64,000 bases of DNA from positions 246,993,099 to 247,057,098 of the forward strand of contig NC_057804.1 in the NCBI RefSeq assembly GCF_018294505.1. The letters are read 5' to 3'. Position 1 is the stretch's first letter, and each line of letters opens with the position of its first letter. The stretch is from Triticum aestivum. Its lineage: Eukaryota; Streptophyta; Magnoliopsida; Poales; Poaceae. A program made the translations under genes and the position numbers. The notes beneath the pieces were generated by a model, which did not search any database, was not told the origin of the DNA, and saw only the letters and a list, made by a program, of their open reading frames with translations. Positions 32,235 to 45,479 of this stretch are shown here, piece by piece.

Positions 32235-34423
32235 TGTGACGCCCCCGATTCAATCGTACACTAATCATGCACGCAAATGTGTATGATCAAGATCAGGGAC
32301 TCACGGGAAGATATCACAACACAACTCTACAAATAAAATAAGTCATACAAGCATCATAATACAAGCCAGGGGCCTCGAGGGCTCGAATACAAGTGCTCGA
32401 TCATAGACGAGTCAGCGGAAGCAACAATATCTGAGTACAGACATAAGTTAAACAAGTTTGCCTTAAGAAGGCTAGCACAAACTGGGATACAGATCGAAAG
32501 AGGCGCAGGCCTCCTGCCTGGGATCCTCCTAACTACTCCTGGACATCGTCAGCGGGCTGCACGTAGTAGTAGGCACCTCCGGTGTAGTAGGGGTCGTCGT
32601 CGACGGTGGCGTCTGGCTCCTGGACTCCAGCATCTGGTTGCGACAACCAGAAAGAAAGGAAAGGGGGAAAAAGGGGGGAGAAAGCAACCGTGAGTACTCA
32701 TCCAAAGTACTCGCAAGCAAGGAACTAAACTACATATGCATGGGTATATGTGTAAGGAGGCCATATCAGTGGACTGAACTGCAGAATGCCAGAATAAGAG
32801 GGGGATAGCTAGTCCTATCGAAGACTACGCTTCTGGCAGCCTCCGTCTTGCATCAAGTAGAAGAGAGTAGATTGAAGTCATCCAAGTAGCATCTCCAAGT
32901 AGCATCTCCAAATAGCATCTCATAGCATAATCCTACCCGGCAATCCTCTCCTCGTCGCCCTGCGGAAAAGCGATCACCGGGTTGTCTGTGGAACTTGGAA
33001 GGGTGTGTTTTATTAAGTATCCGGTTCTAGTTGTCATAAGGTCAAGGTACAACTCCAAGTCGTCCTGTTACCGAAGATCACGGCTATTCGAATAGATTAA
33101 CTTCCCTGCAGGGGTGCACCACATAACCCAACACGCTTGATCCCATTTGGCCGGACACACTTTCCTGGGTCATGCCCGGCCGCGAAAGATCAACACGTCG
33201 CAGCCCCACCTAGGCACAACAGAGAGGCCAGCACGCCGGTCTAAACCTAAGCGCGCAGGGGTCTGGGCCCATCGCCCTGAGCACACCTGCACGTTGCGTG
33301 GGCGGCCGAAAGCAGACCTAGCCCTAGTGGCGTTCCAGTCCAATCCGGCGCGCGCCGCTCCGTCGCTGACGTCTGAAGTGCTTCGGCTGATACCACGACG
33401 TCGGGATACCCATAACTACTCCCACGTAGATGGTTAGTGCGTATAGGCTCGTAGCCGACTCAGATCAAATACCAAGATCTCGTTAAGCGTGTTAAGTATC
33501 CGCGAACGCCGAACAGGGCCAGGCCCACCTGTCTCCTAGGTGGTCTCAACCTGCCCTGCCGCTCCGCCACAAAGTAACAGTCGGGGGCCGTCGGGAACCC
33601 AGGCCCACCTCTACCGGGATGGAGCCACCTGCCCCTTCAGCCCCCAACTCCGAACAGTATCACAGGTAATGTAACAGTGTATAGTATATAGTATATGCCC
33701 GTGATCACCTCCCGAAGTGATCACAGCCCAGTAGTATAGCATGGCAGACGGACAAGAGTGTAGGGCCACTGATGGAACACTAGCATCCTATACTAAGCAT
33801 TTAGGATTGCGGGTAAGGTATCAATGACTGTAGCAGCAATGACAGGCTATGCATCAGAATAGGATTAACGGAAAGCAGTAACATGCTACACTACTCTAAT
33901 GCAAGCAGTATAGAGAAGAGTAGGCGATATCTGGTGATCAAAGGGGGGGGCTTGCCTGGTTGCTCTGGCAAGAGAGAGGGGTCGTCAACTCCGTAGTCGA
34001 ACTGGTCAGCAGCAGCGTCGGTCTCGGAGTCTACCGGAAGGAGTAACGGAGGGGGAACACAATAAATAATAGAGCAATCAAATGCAACACAAAGAAAGAT
34101 GCGGCAATACGCGGTGCTAGGTATGACCTAACGTAGGGATGGGCGATACCGGTGAAGGGGGAAACATCCGGGAAAATATCCCCGGTGTTTCGTGTTTTCG
34201 GGCAGAGGAGCCGGAGGGGGAAAGTTGCGAGTTTGATATGTTAGGGGTGCGCGGCAGACGAACGGACCGCGTATCCGGATTCGTCTCGTTGTTTTGATCA
34301 ACTTTCATGTAGAAAGTATTTTCATCCGAGTTACGGATTAAAAGATATGATTTTCTAAAGATTTAATCATTTTCTGATTTTAATTATTTATTTAAATTCA
34401 ACATTATCCAAAACAGTATTTGC

Positions 34424-34456
34424 TGACGTCAGCATGACGTCAGCATGACGTCAGCA
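34424..34456. repeat. Three tandem TGACGTCAGCA units in LTR1
   Basis: Three perfect 11 bp units, each with the palindrome TGACGTCA, the core of plant bZIP (TGA-factor or CRE-like) binding sites. LTR2 has two units at 42587-42608. Confidence 0.9.
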
Positions 34457-35794
34457 GTCAACAGAGGTGTTGACTGGTCAACTGACGTGTGGGTCCCACT
34501 AGTCATTGACTGTTTAGTCTAATTAGTGTTTAACTAATCTAACTATTGTTTAATTAAACTAATTAGTTAGTTAGGGTAAAGTAATTATGATTAATTAACT
34601 TAATTAATTCCTTAATTAATTAATTAATTAATTAATTATTATCTATTTATTTATTTATTTATTTTATATATTATTTTTAATTCCTTCTTTTTTTTAATAA
34701 AGTTCTGGGGATGGGGCCCCCCTGTCATAGGCCCCTGGGGGCTTAACGGGCGCGGGCGAGGCTGGAACGGGGCTCCAGCGGGCGCGGCCATTGTGGCGTC
34801 GGCTGCGGTAGGTGGAGCGAGGGGGAGCCGGCAGCGAACGGCGCCGGCGGAGGGCGGCGCCGCCGGAGAGTGGTGGCGGCGGTCGATGGAGGCTGCGGCT
34901 CCAGCGACAGGGGCATTCCATGGCGCGCGTGGGAGGGCGAGGTAGGGCGCGGGCCAGCGGTGGACGGCTGCCAGGCGAAGGAAGAAGAGGCCAGTGGCCA
35001 CGGCGTGTCCATGGCCGGAGCGGGATGCGGGCAGAGCGCACGGGCGTTGGCGCCCAGCCTGAGCGGGCGTACGCCCAGATCGAAGGGGAAGCCGCCGGCC
35101 ACAGGCACGGCGAGGTGAGGTAGGCTGGGCGAGGCGGGGCGTCGGACCGGGCGAGGGACGGAGTCCCAAGGCGGCAAGCAGCCGGGAGGGGTGGACGCGG
35201 TCAGGGCCGGCTAGCAGGGGCGCGCGCGGACACGGCGAGCACGCAGCCACGGCGAAACGGCGACGGAACAGAGGGGGAATGGGGAAAACGTGCTCACGGG
35301 GCCCTGTAGTTGTGCTAAAAATGAGCTCGGGGAGGCGCCGGAGCTCGGGGTCGCGATGATCGATGACGAGGACGAAGGCGGCGCGACGCAGCCGCCGGGG
35401 AGGAGGAGGAGGCAGGCCGGCGACGTTGTGGTGGCGACGACGGGCGACGGCATCGGGTCGAGGAGGAGCTCGAGGAGGCCGGCGGCGTGGTTCCGGTGAG
35501 GTAGGCGCCGAGAGAGTGGGCGAGGAGGCGACGCCGGCGGAGACCTCGGGCGATGGTGGACGGCGACGGGTAGCCGCAGGGCGTCGGGGGCGACGGGATC
35601 GGGGCCGATCCCGATCCATCTCGATGGGGGAGGAGAAGGGGGTCGTGGGGGGCAAGTGGGGTTAGGGTTTGGGGTAGTGGGGTAAGTAGGCCACGGGGGT
35701 AGACGGGTCGGCCGGCTGGTTGGGCCGTGGGGCGGCCTGGTGGCCAGCTGGGCCACGAGTCCCAGCGGGGGGGGTGCTCTTTTCTTTTAGTTTT

Positions 35795-35804
35795 TTTATA
35801 TATT
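35795..35804 (-). promoter_or_regulatory. Candidate TATA box of element E LTR1
   Basis: The minus strand reads AATATATAAAA, directly ahead of the GC-rich block. The LTR2 equivalent is at 43955-43964. Confidence 0.45.
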
Positions 35805-36213
35805 GATTCGCATTAAGTAGAGCCATCAATTGATTTTTGTAAAAAGTGTAACTTGCCTCATAACTCAAATTGCATTGAATGGCACTGCCACAAAAAGTTT
35901 TACTCCAGAATAAATTAGTTTAATATTTTATAAAATTACCAAAGGCATTTTATTAATTGTTTTGCTGCTGTTTTATCCACTTATAGTATTTAAACATTTT
36001 ATGAAAGTGTGGTTCCTCCACCGTAGTTACTTCTGCACCATTGGGCACAACCCGAACATTTTAGTTTTAAAGTTCGAAAATTTTGATGTTTGCCTTTTAT
36101 TAAATTTTGAATTTGAATTGGTTTTTGAACTAACGCGGGATTATCAACAATAACTGCGGTGACGTGGCATCATTAACGGGGGATTACTGTAGCTTGATTA
36201 CCCGGGCGTCACA

Positions 36214-36231
36214 ATTCTCCTCCACTACAAG
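36214..36231 (-). other. Polypurine tract region of element E
   Basis: The minus strand reads CTTGTAGTGGAGGAGAAT just before the LTR start TGTGACG, with a purine-rich core AGTGGAGGAGAA. A second copy lies at 44375-44392. Confidence 0.7.
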
Positions 36232-36250
36232 AAATCTCGTCCCGAGATTT
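36232..36250 (-). repeat. Pre-PPT hairpin of element E, copy 1 (8 bp stem)
   Basis: AAATCTCG, TCC, CGAGATTT on the plus strand (loop GGA on the sense strand). Perfect stem, 18 nt from the LTR. Confidence 0.8.
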
Positions 36251-39200
36251 AAGAGGGGAAGTGCGGGGAAGGGATTAGGTTGCGAATTTCTAACGGGTCT
36301 TGTTGGTCTTGGTTACTCTTCTCGAGGAGGTCGATCCATTACATTGTTGTCTTCACTTCTCTGCTTCAGGCCATCATGGTGATGTCGTTCTTTTCTCGGG
36401 AACTCCAACGTACTTACGAATAGGTAAGGGGCAGCTCGGCTACGACAGAATGCTTATGAGGGAAACAGTCTGGGGGTTAACCCATGAATGAGCATAAGAT
36501 TATCTCTCGAGTTGAACATATCGAATACATCAAGAGTAAGGTACAAAGGTACAATAAGAGGTTCCAAGTGGATAGATAGTTGCTCGAAGTCTGAACCAGA
36601 GTGAGAAAGGGTTTCAGAGCAGCGAGAGTAAGTATTGTGTCTGATACCAGAATAGAGCATTAGGAAGGTGGCCCGTGAATTAAATACGAAGCCAAGCGCG
36701 AGGAATAACTTTGGGAACAGGGGGTGTACAGGAGAGTCAGGTTTCGATCCTGAGGAACGGTGGGTTATGGGCCCACCATGTGGGTTAGAAGCAGGAAGGG
36801 CGGTGACGTATTGCACGATCATGAAAGCAAGGCATGTTAGAGGATAGTCTGTCGGTTATGTCGGCAACAACATCAGTACCAAGGACGAGGGACGAAGAGA
36901 ACCATTTTCTGCTCGATGAACGAGGCGGACCAGTAGGCAAGGTTCTCGTCCATCGGTGGTTACCGAATGTCATCAACAAAAGTAACAGGGTTACACCAGG
37001 CAAGATGGTACACCGAGGTGTTTACATAAGCAGGGATATTACTGCTTATATTATATAGATCACAAGAAGGTTTAAACAAACCAATGGAAGGAAATTATGA
37101 TCATCAGATTAAACAGAACAATGGAAAGGAAAATATGTTTAAACACATATTTCAAGGGTATATCCTTCCCAAGGACAAGCAGAGTAAGATATCCATGACA
37201 GGATACAATGTAGAAAACCCTTTAGAAACGGGGAGAGAAACTTCATGACATTACCCATACAACGGTGTTTGGATAATTTAGCAGGAAACATTTAGCATTG
37301 GCTTCAAATGTCCTTGTTGACAATCGGAGTACCATAAACATGCTTCGAGATAGCATTACATGGTCTTCAAGCAAGTTCAGACTTTGGAAACAAAAAGGGT
37401 CCATCAGGAAGAACTTGTAGAATAAGTCTTACAATTTCCTCATGGAAGCATGGTTAACCTTGTTAAAAAGGATACTACAATAATAGGTCCTCCACCCGGG
37501 GGGGGTTGCTAGGCATGACATCATGTTACCAGGTCATCAAAGGACCAATGTTATAACTCTTGAAAATATGTTCCAACCATCATATCTGACCTAGATTCAG
37601 ATCTGATTAGTGCCAGGATACCTCCGACTTAGTAAGCCTGAGAAGAAAAGGTGCAACACAATTGACGAGATGACAATGTAAGGTTCTCGGGAAATGAACT
37701 ATGAAGTGATTTCCGTTAACAAGAGTTCATCATTAATCCAAGGAGAGGACAAGGAGGTGTCTGGTGAACTCAACGGCAATTCATCGAGATTTCCAAAAGA
37801 TGGATTTCCACAATTAAGTGAACAAGGAGATAACATTTGTCAGACCAAATGATATAAGGAAGTATGCTCACGGAAAACATACACAATTAAACATTGGTTG
37901 AAAGGTGCGCCCAAAATATGGGTTGGGTTGCACGACCAATGTTAGAATGGTGATTCAATAATCAATAGTTTAAGAACGAACGACCGACCATTAACTTCAA
38001 AGCAATAGGGTTGCTAGAAGTGCAGAATCCAAACAACACCGTTCACTTGTTGGAATTAACACGGGGACCAATAAAGAATGGTGATGGTGAGAAGTATTTC
38101 TATGCCAAGAATTCTCAAGAGGTGGAACAAATCTCAGAACATTCTTGACATAAAGGATGGTAATACTCCAAGGTAAAGAAGAACAATTGCTGGATAGCAA
38201 GGAACTCAAGGTATAACACCAAACATGAACAAGCTTGTGTTGGTGGGAAGGCAATAAAGTGGTCGACGATAATACAATTCATCGAGGGCAAGGATGTTAT
38301 TTCTCATCATGAATTCAATTGATATCCTGGATGAGCTCAGAAAGTTGAGGATCACGACACCTTTGTCGCGAGAGTTCATGAAGATGTAATCGATCGGTAA
38401 CGACATCAAGTCAAGTAATGATGAAGTGAAAGGTTATTGGAACCAAGGGTACGACACAAACTCGAAACCAAGCTTGTTGTTCAAGGCGAAATGATATGAC
38501 GATGAGGATCAACATAAGGTTAGTTCATCGTCGAAAATTGGTGCTCCGAGAATAAGGACCAGGTAGCACAGTTAGAATCGCCACGACAATGATATAGCCT
38601 AACAGGCTAGGAATGGCGTGATCGGGTACAAACTCATACTTATAGAAGCTTACTGAAGAGTTGTTGAACCGAAGAGCGGACTCGGTTCAGTTATCGGTGT
38701 CTTTGAGTGTTCAATAACTCAGAGCCCGTGAAAAATTGGAATTAGTTGGAAGGTAGCACTTGATGAAGAACTCATAAGAAGTTATGCAGGTCCATGATAA
38801 TCTCGAGATACCAGGGGGGTAATACTCGACACAAGATCAAAGTAAAGGTTGGACTGGCGTATTGATCCATAGGAGACAATTGTTTTAAATTGTCCGAGAA
38901 ATGAGATCAAAGAAGAACAATCATGGTCGGAACCACGGTTGCAAGGGATCAATTCACAGATACCATATGTTAGTTATCAAGGAAATAGTTATATTTACAA
39001 GAAGCTTCTATGACAGGATCTACATCGTGTCCATGGGCATGAACACAAAGTTCAAGGTCGACTCCCACTTCTCCAATGCACAACCTTTCATTCACTTCTC
39101 GCGCTCAATGAAGTTGTAGTTTTGAAATTTTATTTGGCAAAATACCAGAAGAGTACGACTCGTGAAAACTTTCGAGTTCACACCTATTAAGGAAGGCATA

Positions 39201-40386
39201 GGTTCAACCCATCGGGGCATCTTAGAATCATATACCAGAATCTTTAGAAGTAATTAACTCAAGCTCGAAGACAGAGCATGGTTAAGAAAGCAGAGGATAC
39301 AATTTACCAAAGGCATTATGTATCAGAGGAAAGGCTCACAAGGTTATTGAATATGAAGGGCGTTGTCAGATAAAATCCAACAAAGGATCTGGTGGTCCAC
39401 AAGGGATCTGACGTGAGCATCGGTACTCAACTAGAGGAAGAAGAGTGCAAGGAGATCAAATTATAGAAACAACTAACTAACTCAATTGTCAAATGCAAAG
39501 GAATTATGATTTCCAATTTAAGGGATCAGAAGCAATGCTCTGATTAGGGATGGATAAGTTGAATAGCCGTAGGGTACAATCAACGACAATTGGATTGGTC
39601 GAGAACCAATTTCAGTTAAAAGAATGGCAGCTCAGCCGGAAGGTAATTTATAAGGATCAATGATGTTTGCGGGTATTCGCAAACATATTGAGTCAACAGA
39701 CTCAAAATGATAATGACAAGGAATGTCATTAAGACTACGAGACTTATGGGATTAACCATAATGCAAGCAAGCAAGAATTTCAAGAGCCAAAGGCTCCAGA
39801 GGATTTTCGGAAGATCGAATATTATTTTGAAGACTTTTGTGAAACACCTGAACAACTGGGGATAAGCGGTTACTCGACAAGTGCGAGAATTATCCATAGG
39901 GGTATTCAGGTGACAAGGAATTGCAAGACAGTAGGCACAAGACATTCTCGGATCAATAGAGAGAATTTCGGGGTATCTTGTAATAACAAGATCAACTGAG
40001 AATAAAAGTAAGAACGTCAAGTGTATGTATTTATCCATAGGGATATTTCGATGGTAGGGAATTGCAAAGGCAACGGGCACAAAGTCTCAAAAGAGTTTCG
40101 GCGAGTAACTTCGAAATCTTCTGGTGTAGCCGGCGATCACCTGGACTGAAGGGGCTCTCCGGGAGAAAGTATTTTCGAGAACCTAAAGTCAGATTTTAGT
40201 AAAAATCGTTTAACCCGAATAGAAGAGATGTCAGAGTCCCAGAGCATAGGTCGAGGAATAAAAGATCCTACTACCACCCAATGGCGACGTGGGCCCGTAA
40301 GGCACACAGCCAAGTTAGTAAAAGTTTTGTAATGACTAGACTCGACTTCGGCCAAGGAGTTGGAAGGGGGATTCCTACAGGCAGTC

Positions 40387-40399
40387 GGCTCTGATACCA
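40387..40399 (-). other. Primer-binding site of element E
   Basis: The minus strand reads TGGTATCAGAGCC, 3 bp inside the LTR2 border at 40403. It marks LTR2 as the 5' LTR of the complete minus-strand unit. Confidence 0.88.
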
Positions 40400-40402
40400 A
40401 CT

Positions 40403-43400
40403 TGTGACGCCCCCGATTCAATCGTACACTAATCATGCACGCAAATGTGTACGATCAAGATCAGGGACTCACGGGAAGATATCACAACACAACTCTACAA
40501 ATAAAATAAGTCATACAAGCATCATAATACAAGCCAGGGGCCTCGAGGGCTCGAATACAAGTGCTCGATCATAGACGAGTCAGCGGAAGCAACAATATCT
40601 GAGTACAGACATAAGTTAAACAAGTTTGCCTTAAGAAGGCTAGCACAAACTGGGATACAGATCGAAAGAGGCGCAGGCCTCCTGCCTGGGATCCTCCTAA
40701 CTACTCCTGGACATCGTCAGCGGGCTGCACGTAGTAGTAGGCACCTCCGGTGTAGTAGGGGTCATCGTCGACGGTGGCGTCTGGCTCCTGGACTCCAGCA
40801 TCTGGTTGCGACAACCAGAAGAAGGAAAGGGGAAAAGGGGGGAGAAAGCAACCGTGAGTACTCATCCAAAGTACTCGCAAGCAAGGAACTAAACTACATA
40901 TGCATGGGTATATGTGTAAGGAGGCCATATCAGTGGACTGAACTGCAGAATGCCAGAATAAGAGGGGGATAGCTAGTCCTATCGAAGACTACGCTTCTGG
41001 CAGCCTCCGTCTTGCATCAAGTAGAAGAGAGTAGATTGAAGTCATCCAAGTAGCATCTCCAAGTAGCATCTCCAAATAGCATCTCATAGCATAATCCTAC
41101 CCGGCAATCCTCTCCTCGTCGCCCTGCGGAAAAGCGATCACCGGGTTGTCTGTGGAACTTGGAAGGGTGTGTTTTATTAAGTATCCGGTTCTAGTTGTCA
41201 TAAGGTCAAGGTACAACTCCAAGTCGTCCTGTTACCGAAGATCACGGCTATTCGAATAGATTAACTTCCCTGCAGGGGTGCACCACATAACCCAACACGC
41301 TTGATCCCATTTGGCCGGACACACTTTCCTGGGTCATGCCCGGCCGCGAAAGATCAACACGTCGCAGCCCCACCTAGGCACAACAGAGAGGCCAGCACGC
41401 CGGTCTAAACCTAAGCGCGCAGGGGTCTGGGCCCATCGCCCTGAGCACACCTGCACGTTGCGTGGGCGGCCGAAAGCAGACCTAGCCTAGTGGCGTTCCA
41501 GTCCAATCCGGCGCGCGCCGCTCCGTCGCTGACGTCTGAAGTGCTTCGGCTGATACCACGACGTCGGGATACCCATAACTACTCCCACGTAGATGGTTAG
41601 TGCGTATAGGCTCGTAGCCAGACTCAGATCAAATACCAAGATCTCGTTAAGCGTGTTAAGTATCCGCGAACGCCGAACAGGGCCAGGCCCACCTGTCTCC
41701 TAGGTGGTCTCAACCTGCCCTGCCGCTCCGCCACAAAGTAACAGTCGGGGGCCGTCGGGAACCCAGGCCCACCTCTACCGGGATGGAGCCACCTGCCCCT
41801 TCAGCCCCCAACTCCGAACAGTATCACAGGTAATGTAACAGTGTAAAGTATATAGTATATGCCCGTGATCACCTCCCGAAGTGATCACAGCCCAGTAGTA
41901 TAGCATGGCAGACGGACAAGAGTGTAGGGCCACTGATGGAACACTAGCATCCTATACTAAGCATTTAGGATTGCGGGTAAGGTATCAATGACTGTAGCAG
42001 CAATGACAGGCTATGCATCAGAATAGGATTAACGGAAAGCAGTAACATGCTACACTACTCTAATCCAAGCAGTATAGAGAAGAGTAGGCGATATCTGGTG
42101 ATCAAAGGGGGGGCTTGCCTGGTTGCTCTGGCAAGAGAGAGGGTCGTCAACTCCGTAGTCGAACTGGTCAGCAGCAGCGTCGGTCTCGGAGTCTACCGGA
42201 AAGGAGTAACGGAGGGGGAACACAATAAATAATAGAGCAATCAAATGCAACACAAAGAAAGACGCGGCAATACGCGGTGCTAGGTATGACCTAACGTAGG
42301 GATGGGCGATACCGGTGAAGGGGGAAACATCCGGGAAAATATCCCCAGTGTTTCGTGTTTTCGGGCAGAGGAGCCGGAGGGGGAAAGTTGCGAGTTTGAT
42401 ATGTTAGGGGTGCGCGGCGGACGAACGGACCGCGTATCCGGATTCGTCTCGTTGTTTTGATCAACTTTCATGTAGAAAGTATTTTCATCCGAGTTACGGA
42501 TTAAAAGATATGATTTTCTAAAGATTTAATCATTTTCTGATTTTAATTATTTATTTAAATTCAACATTATCCAAAACAGTATTTGCTGACGTCAGCATGA
42601 CGTCAGCAGTCAACAGAGGTGTTGACTGGTCAACTGACGTGTGGGTCCCACTAGTCATTGACTGTTTAGTCTAATTAGTGTTTAACTAATCTAACTATTG
42701 TTTAATTAAACTAATTAGTTAGTTAGGTTAAAGTAATTATGATTAATTAACTTAATTAATTCCTTAATTAATTAATTAATTAATTAAATTATTATTATCT
42801 ATTTATTTATTTTATTTGTTTTATATATTATTTTTAATTCCTTCTTTTTTTTAATAAAGTTCTGGGGATGGGGCCCCCTGTCATAGGCCCCTGGGGGCTT
42901 AACGGGCGCGGGCGAGGCTGGAACGGGGCTCCAGCGGGCGCGGCCATTGTGGCGTCGGCTGCGGTAGGTGGAGCGAGGGGGAGCCGGCAGCGAACGGCGC
43001 CGGCGGAGGGCGGCGCCGCCAGGAGAGTGGTGGCGGCGGTCGATGGAGGCTGCGGCTCCAGCGACAGGGGCATTCCATGGCGCGCGTGGGAGGGCGAGGT
43101 AGGGCGCGGGCCAGCGGTGGACGGCTCCAGGCGAAGGAAGAAGAGGCCGGTGGCCACGGCGTGTCCATGGCCGGAGCGGGATGCGGGCAGAGCGCACGGG
43201 CGTTGGCGCCCAGCCCGAGCGGGCGTACGCCCAGATCGAAGGGGAAGCCGCCGGCCACAGGCACGGCGAGGTGAGGTAGGCTGGGCGAGGCGGGGCGTCG
43301 GACCGGGCGAGGGACGGAGTCCCAAGGCGGCAAGCAGCCGGGAGGGGTGGACGCGGTCAGGGCCGGCTAGCAGGGGCGCGCGCGGACACGGCGAGCACGC

Positions 43401-44374
43401 AGCCACGGCGAAACGGCGACGGAACAGAGGGGGAATGGGGAAAACGTGCTCACGGGGCCCTGTAGTTGTGCTAAAAATGAGCTCGGGGAGGCGCCGGAGC
43501 TCGGGGTCGCGATGATCGATGACGAGGACGAAGGCGGCGCGACGCAGCCGCCGGGGAGGAGGAGGAGGCAGGCCGGCGACGTTGTGGTGGCGACGACGGG
43601 CGACGGCATCGGGTCGAGGAGGAGCTCGAGGAGGCCGGCGGCGTGGTTCCGGTGAGGTAGGCGCCGAGAGAGTGGGCGAGGAGGCGACGCCGGCGGAGAC
43701 CTCGGGCGATGGTGGACGGCGACGGGTAGCCGCAGGGCGTCGGGGGCGACGGGATCGGGGCCGATCCCGATCCATCTCGATGGGGGAGGAGAAGGGGGTC
43801 GTGGGGGGCAAGTGGGGTTAGGGTTTGGGGTAGTGGGGTAAGTAGGCCACGGGGGTAGACGGGTCGGCCGGCTGGTTGGGCCGTGGGGCGGCCTAGTGGC
43901 CAGCTGGGCCACGAGGCCCAGCGGGGGGGGGGGTGCTCTTTTTCTTTTAGTTTTTTTTATATATTGATTCGCATTAAGTAGAGCCATCAATTGATTTTTG
44001 TAAAAAGTGTAACTTGCCTCATCACTCAAATTGCATTGAATGGCACTGCCACAAAAAGTTTTACTCCAGAATAAATTAGTTTAATATTTTATAAAATTAC
44101 CAAAGGCATTTTATTAATTGTTTTGCTGCTGTTTTATCCACTTATAGTATTTAAACATTTTATGAAAGTGTGGTTCCTCCACCATAGTTACTTCTGCACC
44201 ATTGGGCACAACCCGAACATTTTAGTTTTAAAGTTCGAAAATCTTGATGTTTGCCTTTTATTAAATTTTGAATTTGAATTGGTTTTTGAACTAACGCGGG
44301 ATTATCAACAATAACTGCGGTGACGTGGCATCATTAACGGGGGATTACTGTAGCTTGATTACCCGGGCGTCACA
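40403..44374 (-). repeat. Element E LTR2 (3972 bp, 5' LTR of the complete unit)
   Basis: Direct copy of LTR1 with few substitutions and short indels: one TGACGTCAGCA unit fewer at 42587-42608, shorter G and A runs, and a small deletion near 43125 and 43190. The GC-rich block again holds a long minus-strand ORF (43811-42834), shifted at its end by an indel. Confidence 0.88.
42587..42608. repeat. Two tandem TGACGTCAGCA units in LTR2
   Basis: Counterpart of the three units at 34424-34456, one unit shorter. Flanks are identical. Confidence 0.9.
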
Positions 44375-45479
44375 ATTCTCCTCCACTACAAGAAATCTCG
44401 CCCCGAGATTTAAGAGGGGAAGTGCGGGGAAGGGATTAGGTTGCGAATTTCTAACGGGTCTTGTTGGTCTTGGTTACTCTTCTCGAGGAGGTCGATCCAT
44501 TACATTGTTGTAATCACTTCTCTGCTTCAGGCCATCATGGTGATGTCGTTCTTTTCTCGGGAACTCCAACGTACTTACGAATAGGTAAAGGGCAGCTCGA
44601 CTACGACAGAATGCTTATGAGGGAAACAGTCTGGGGGTTAACCCATGAATGAGCATAAGATTATCTCTCGAGTTGAACATATCTAATACATCAAGAGTAA
44701 GGTACAAAGGTACAATAAGAGGTTCCAAGTGGATAGATAGTTGCTCGAAGTCTGAACCAGAGTGAGAAAGGGTTTCAGAGCAGCGAGAGTAAGTATTGTG
44801 TCTGATACCAGAATAGAGCATTAGGAAGGTGGCCCGTGAATTAAATACGAAGCCAAGCGCGAGGAATAACTTTGGGAACAGGGGGTGTACAGGAGAGTCA
44901 GGTTTCGATCCTGAGGAACGGTGGGTTATGGGCCCACCATGTGGGTTAGAAGCAGGAAGGGCGGTGACGTATTGCACGATCATGAAAGCAAGGCATGTTA
45001 GAGGATAGTCTGTCGGTTATGTCGGCAACAACATCAGTACCAAGGACGAGGGACGAAGAGAACCATTTTTCTGCTCGATGAACGAGGCGGACCAGTAGGC
45101 AAGGTTCTCGTCCATCGGTGGTTACCGAATGTCATCAACAAAAGTAACAGGGTTACACCAGGCAAGATGGTACACCGAGGTGTTTACATAAGCAGGGATA
45201 TTACTGCTTATATTATATAGATCACAAGAAGGTTTAAACAAACCAATGGAAGGAAATTATGATCATCAGATTAAACAGAACAATGGAAAGGAAAATATGT
45301 TTAAACACATATTTCAAGGGTATATCCTTCCCAAGGACAAGCAGAGTAAGATATCCATGATAGGATACAATGTAGAAAACCCTTTAGAAACGGGGAGAGA
45401 AACTTCATGACATTACCCATACAACGGTGTTTGGATAATTTAGCAGGAAACATTTAGCATTGGCTTCAAATGTCCTTGC
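44375..45479 (-). repeat. Partial second internal domain (B) of element E
   Basis: Direct duplicate of 36214 to about 37315, including the polypurine tract and a hairpin copy (44393-44411; loop CCC in place of TCC, stem unchanged). It breaks off after tgtccttg at 45478 and continues directly with LTR sequence. Confidence 0.85.

Larger units (their letters stand above)
32235..36213 (-). repeat. Element E LTR1 (3979 bp, 3' LTR in minus-strand terms)
   Basis: Minus strand: starts TGTGACGCCCGGGTAATC (36213) and ends ...GGGGGCGTCACA (32235). It includes AT-rich U3 with a (TAAT)n stretch (about 34597-34640), a GC-rich block (34740-35770) and minor duplicated units at 32885-32930. A 334-codon ORF (35655-34651, minus) within the GC-rich block is low-complexity Pro/Arg/Ala and has no recognisable domain, so I do not call it a gene. 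Confidence 0.88.
36214..40402 (-). other. Non-coding internal domain A of element E
   Basis: 4.2 kb between the full LTRs. The longest ORFs (for example 40080-39616, minus) show no retroelement domain. The sequence is purine-rich on the plus strand, so a minus-strand transcript would be pyrimidine-rich. This is typical of a LARD, whose long structured internal RNA codes for no protein. Confidence 0.7.

Noticed and set aside
36219..36236. A CACTA terminus (CCACTACAAGAAATC) inside element E, also near 44384
   Set aside because: It is the complement of the PPT-to-hairpin stretch (CTTGTAGTGGAGG) of the minus-strand retrotransposon, is duplicated with it, and has no subterminal repeats.
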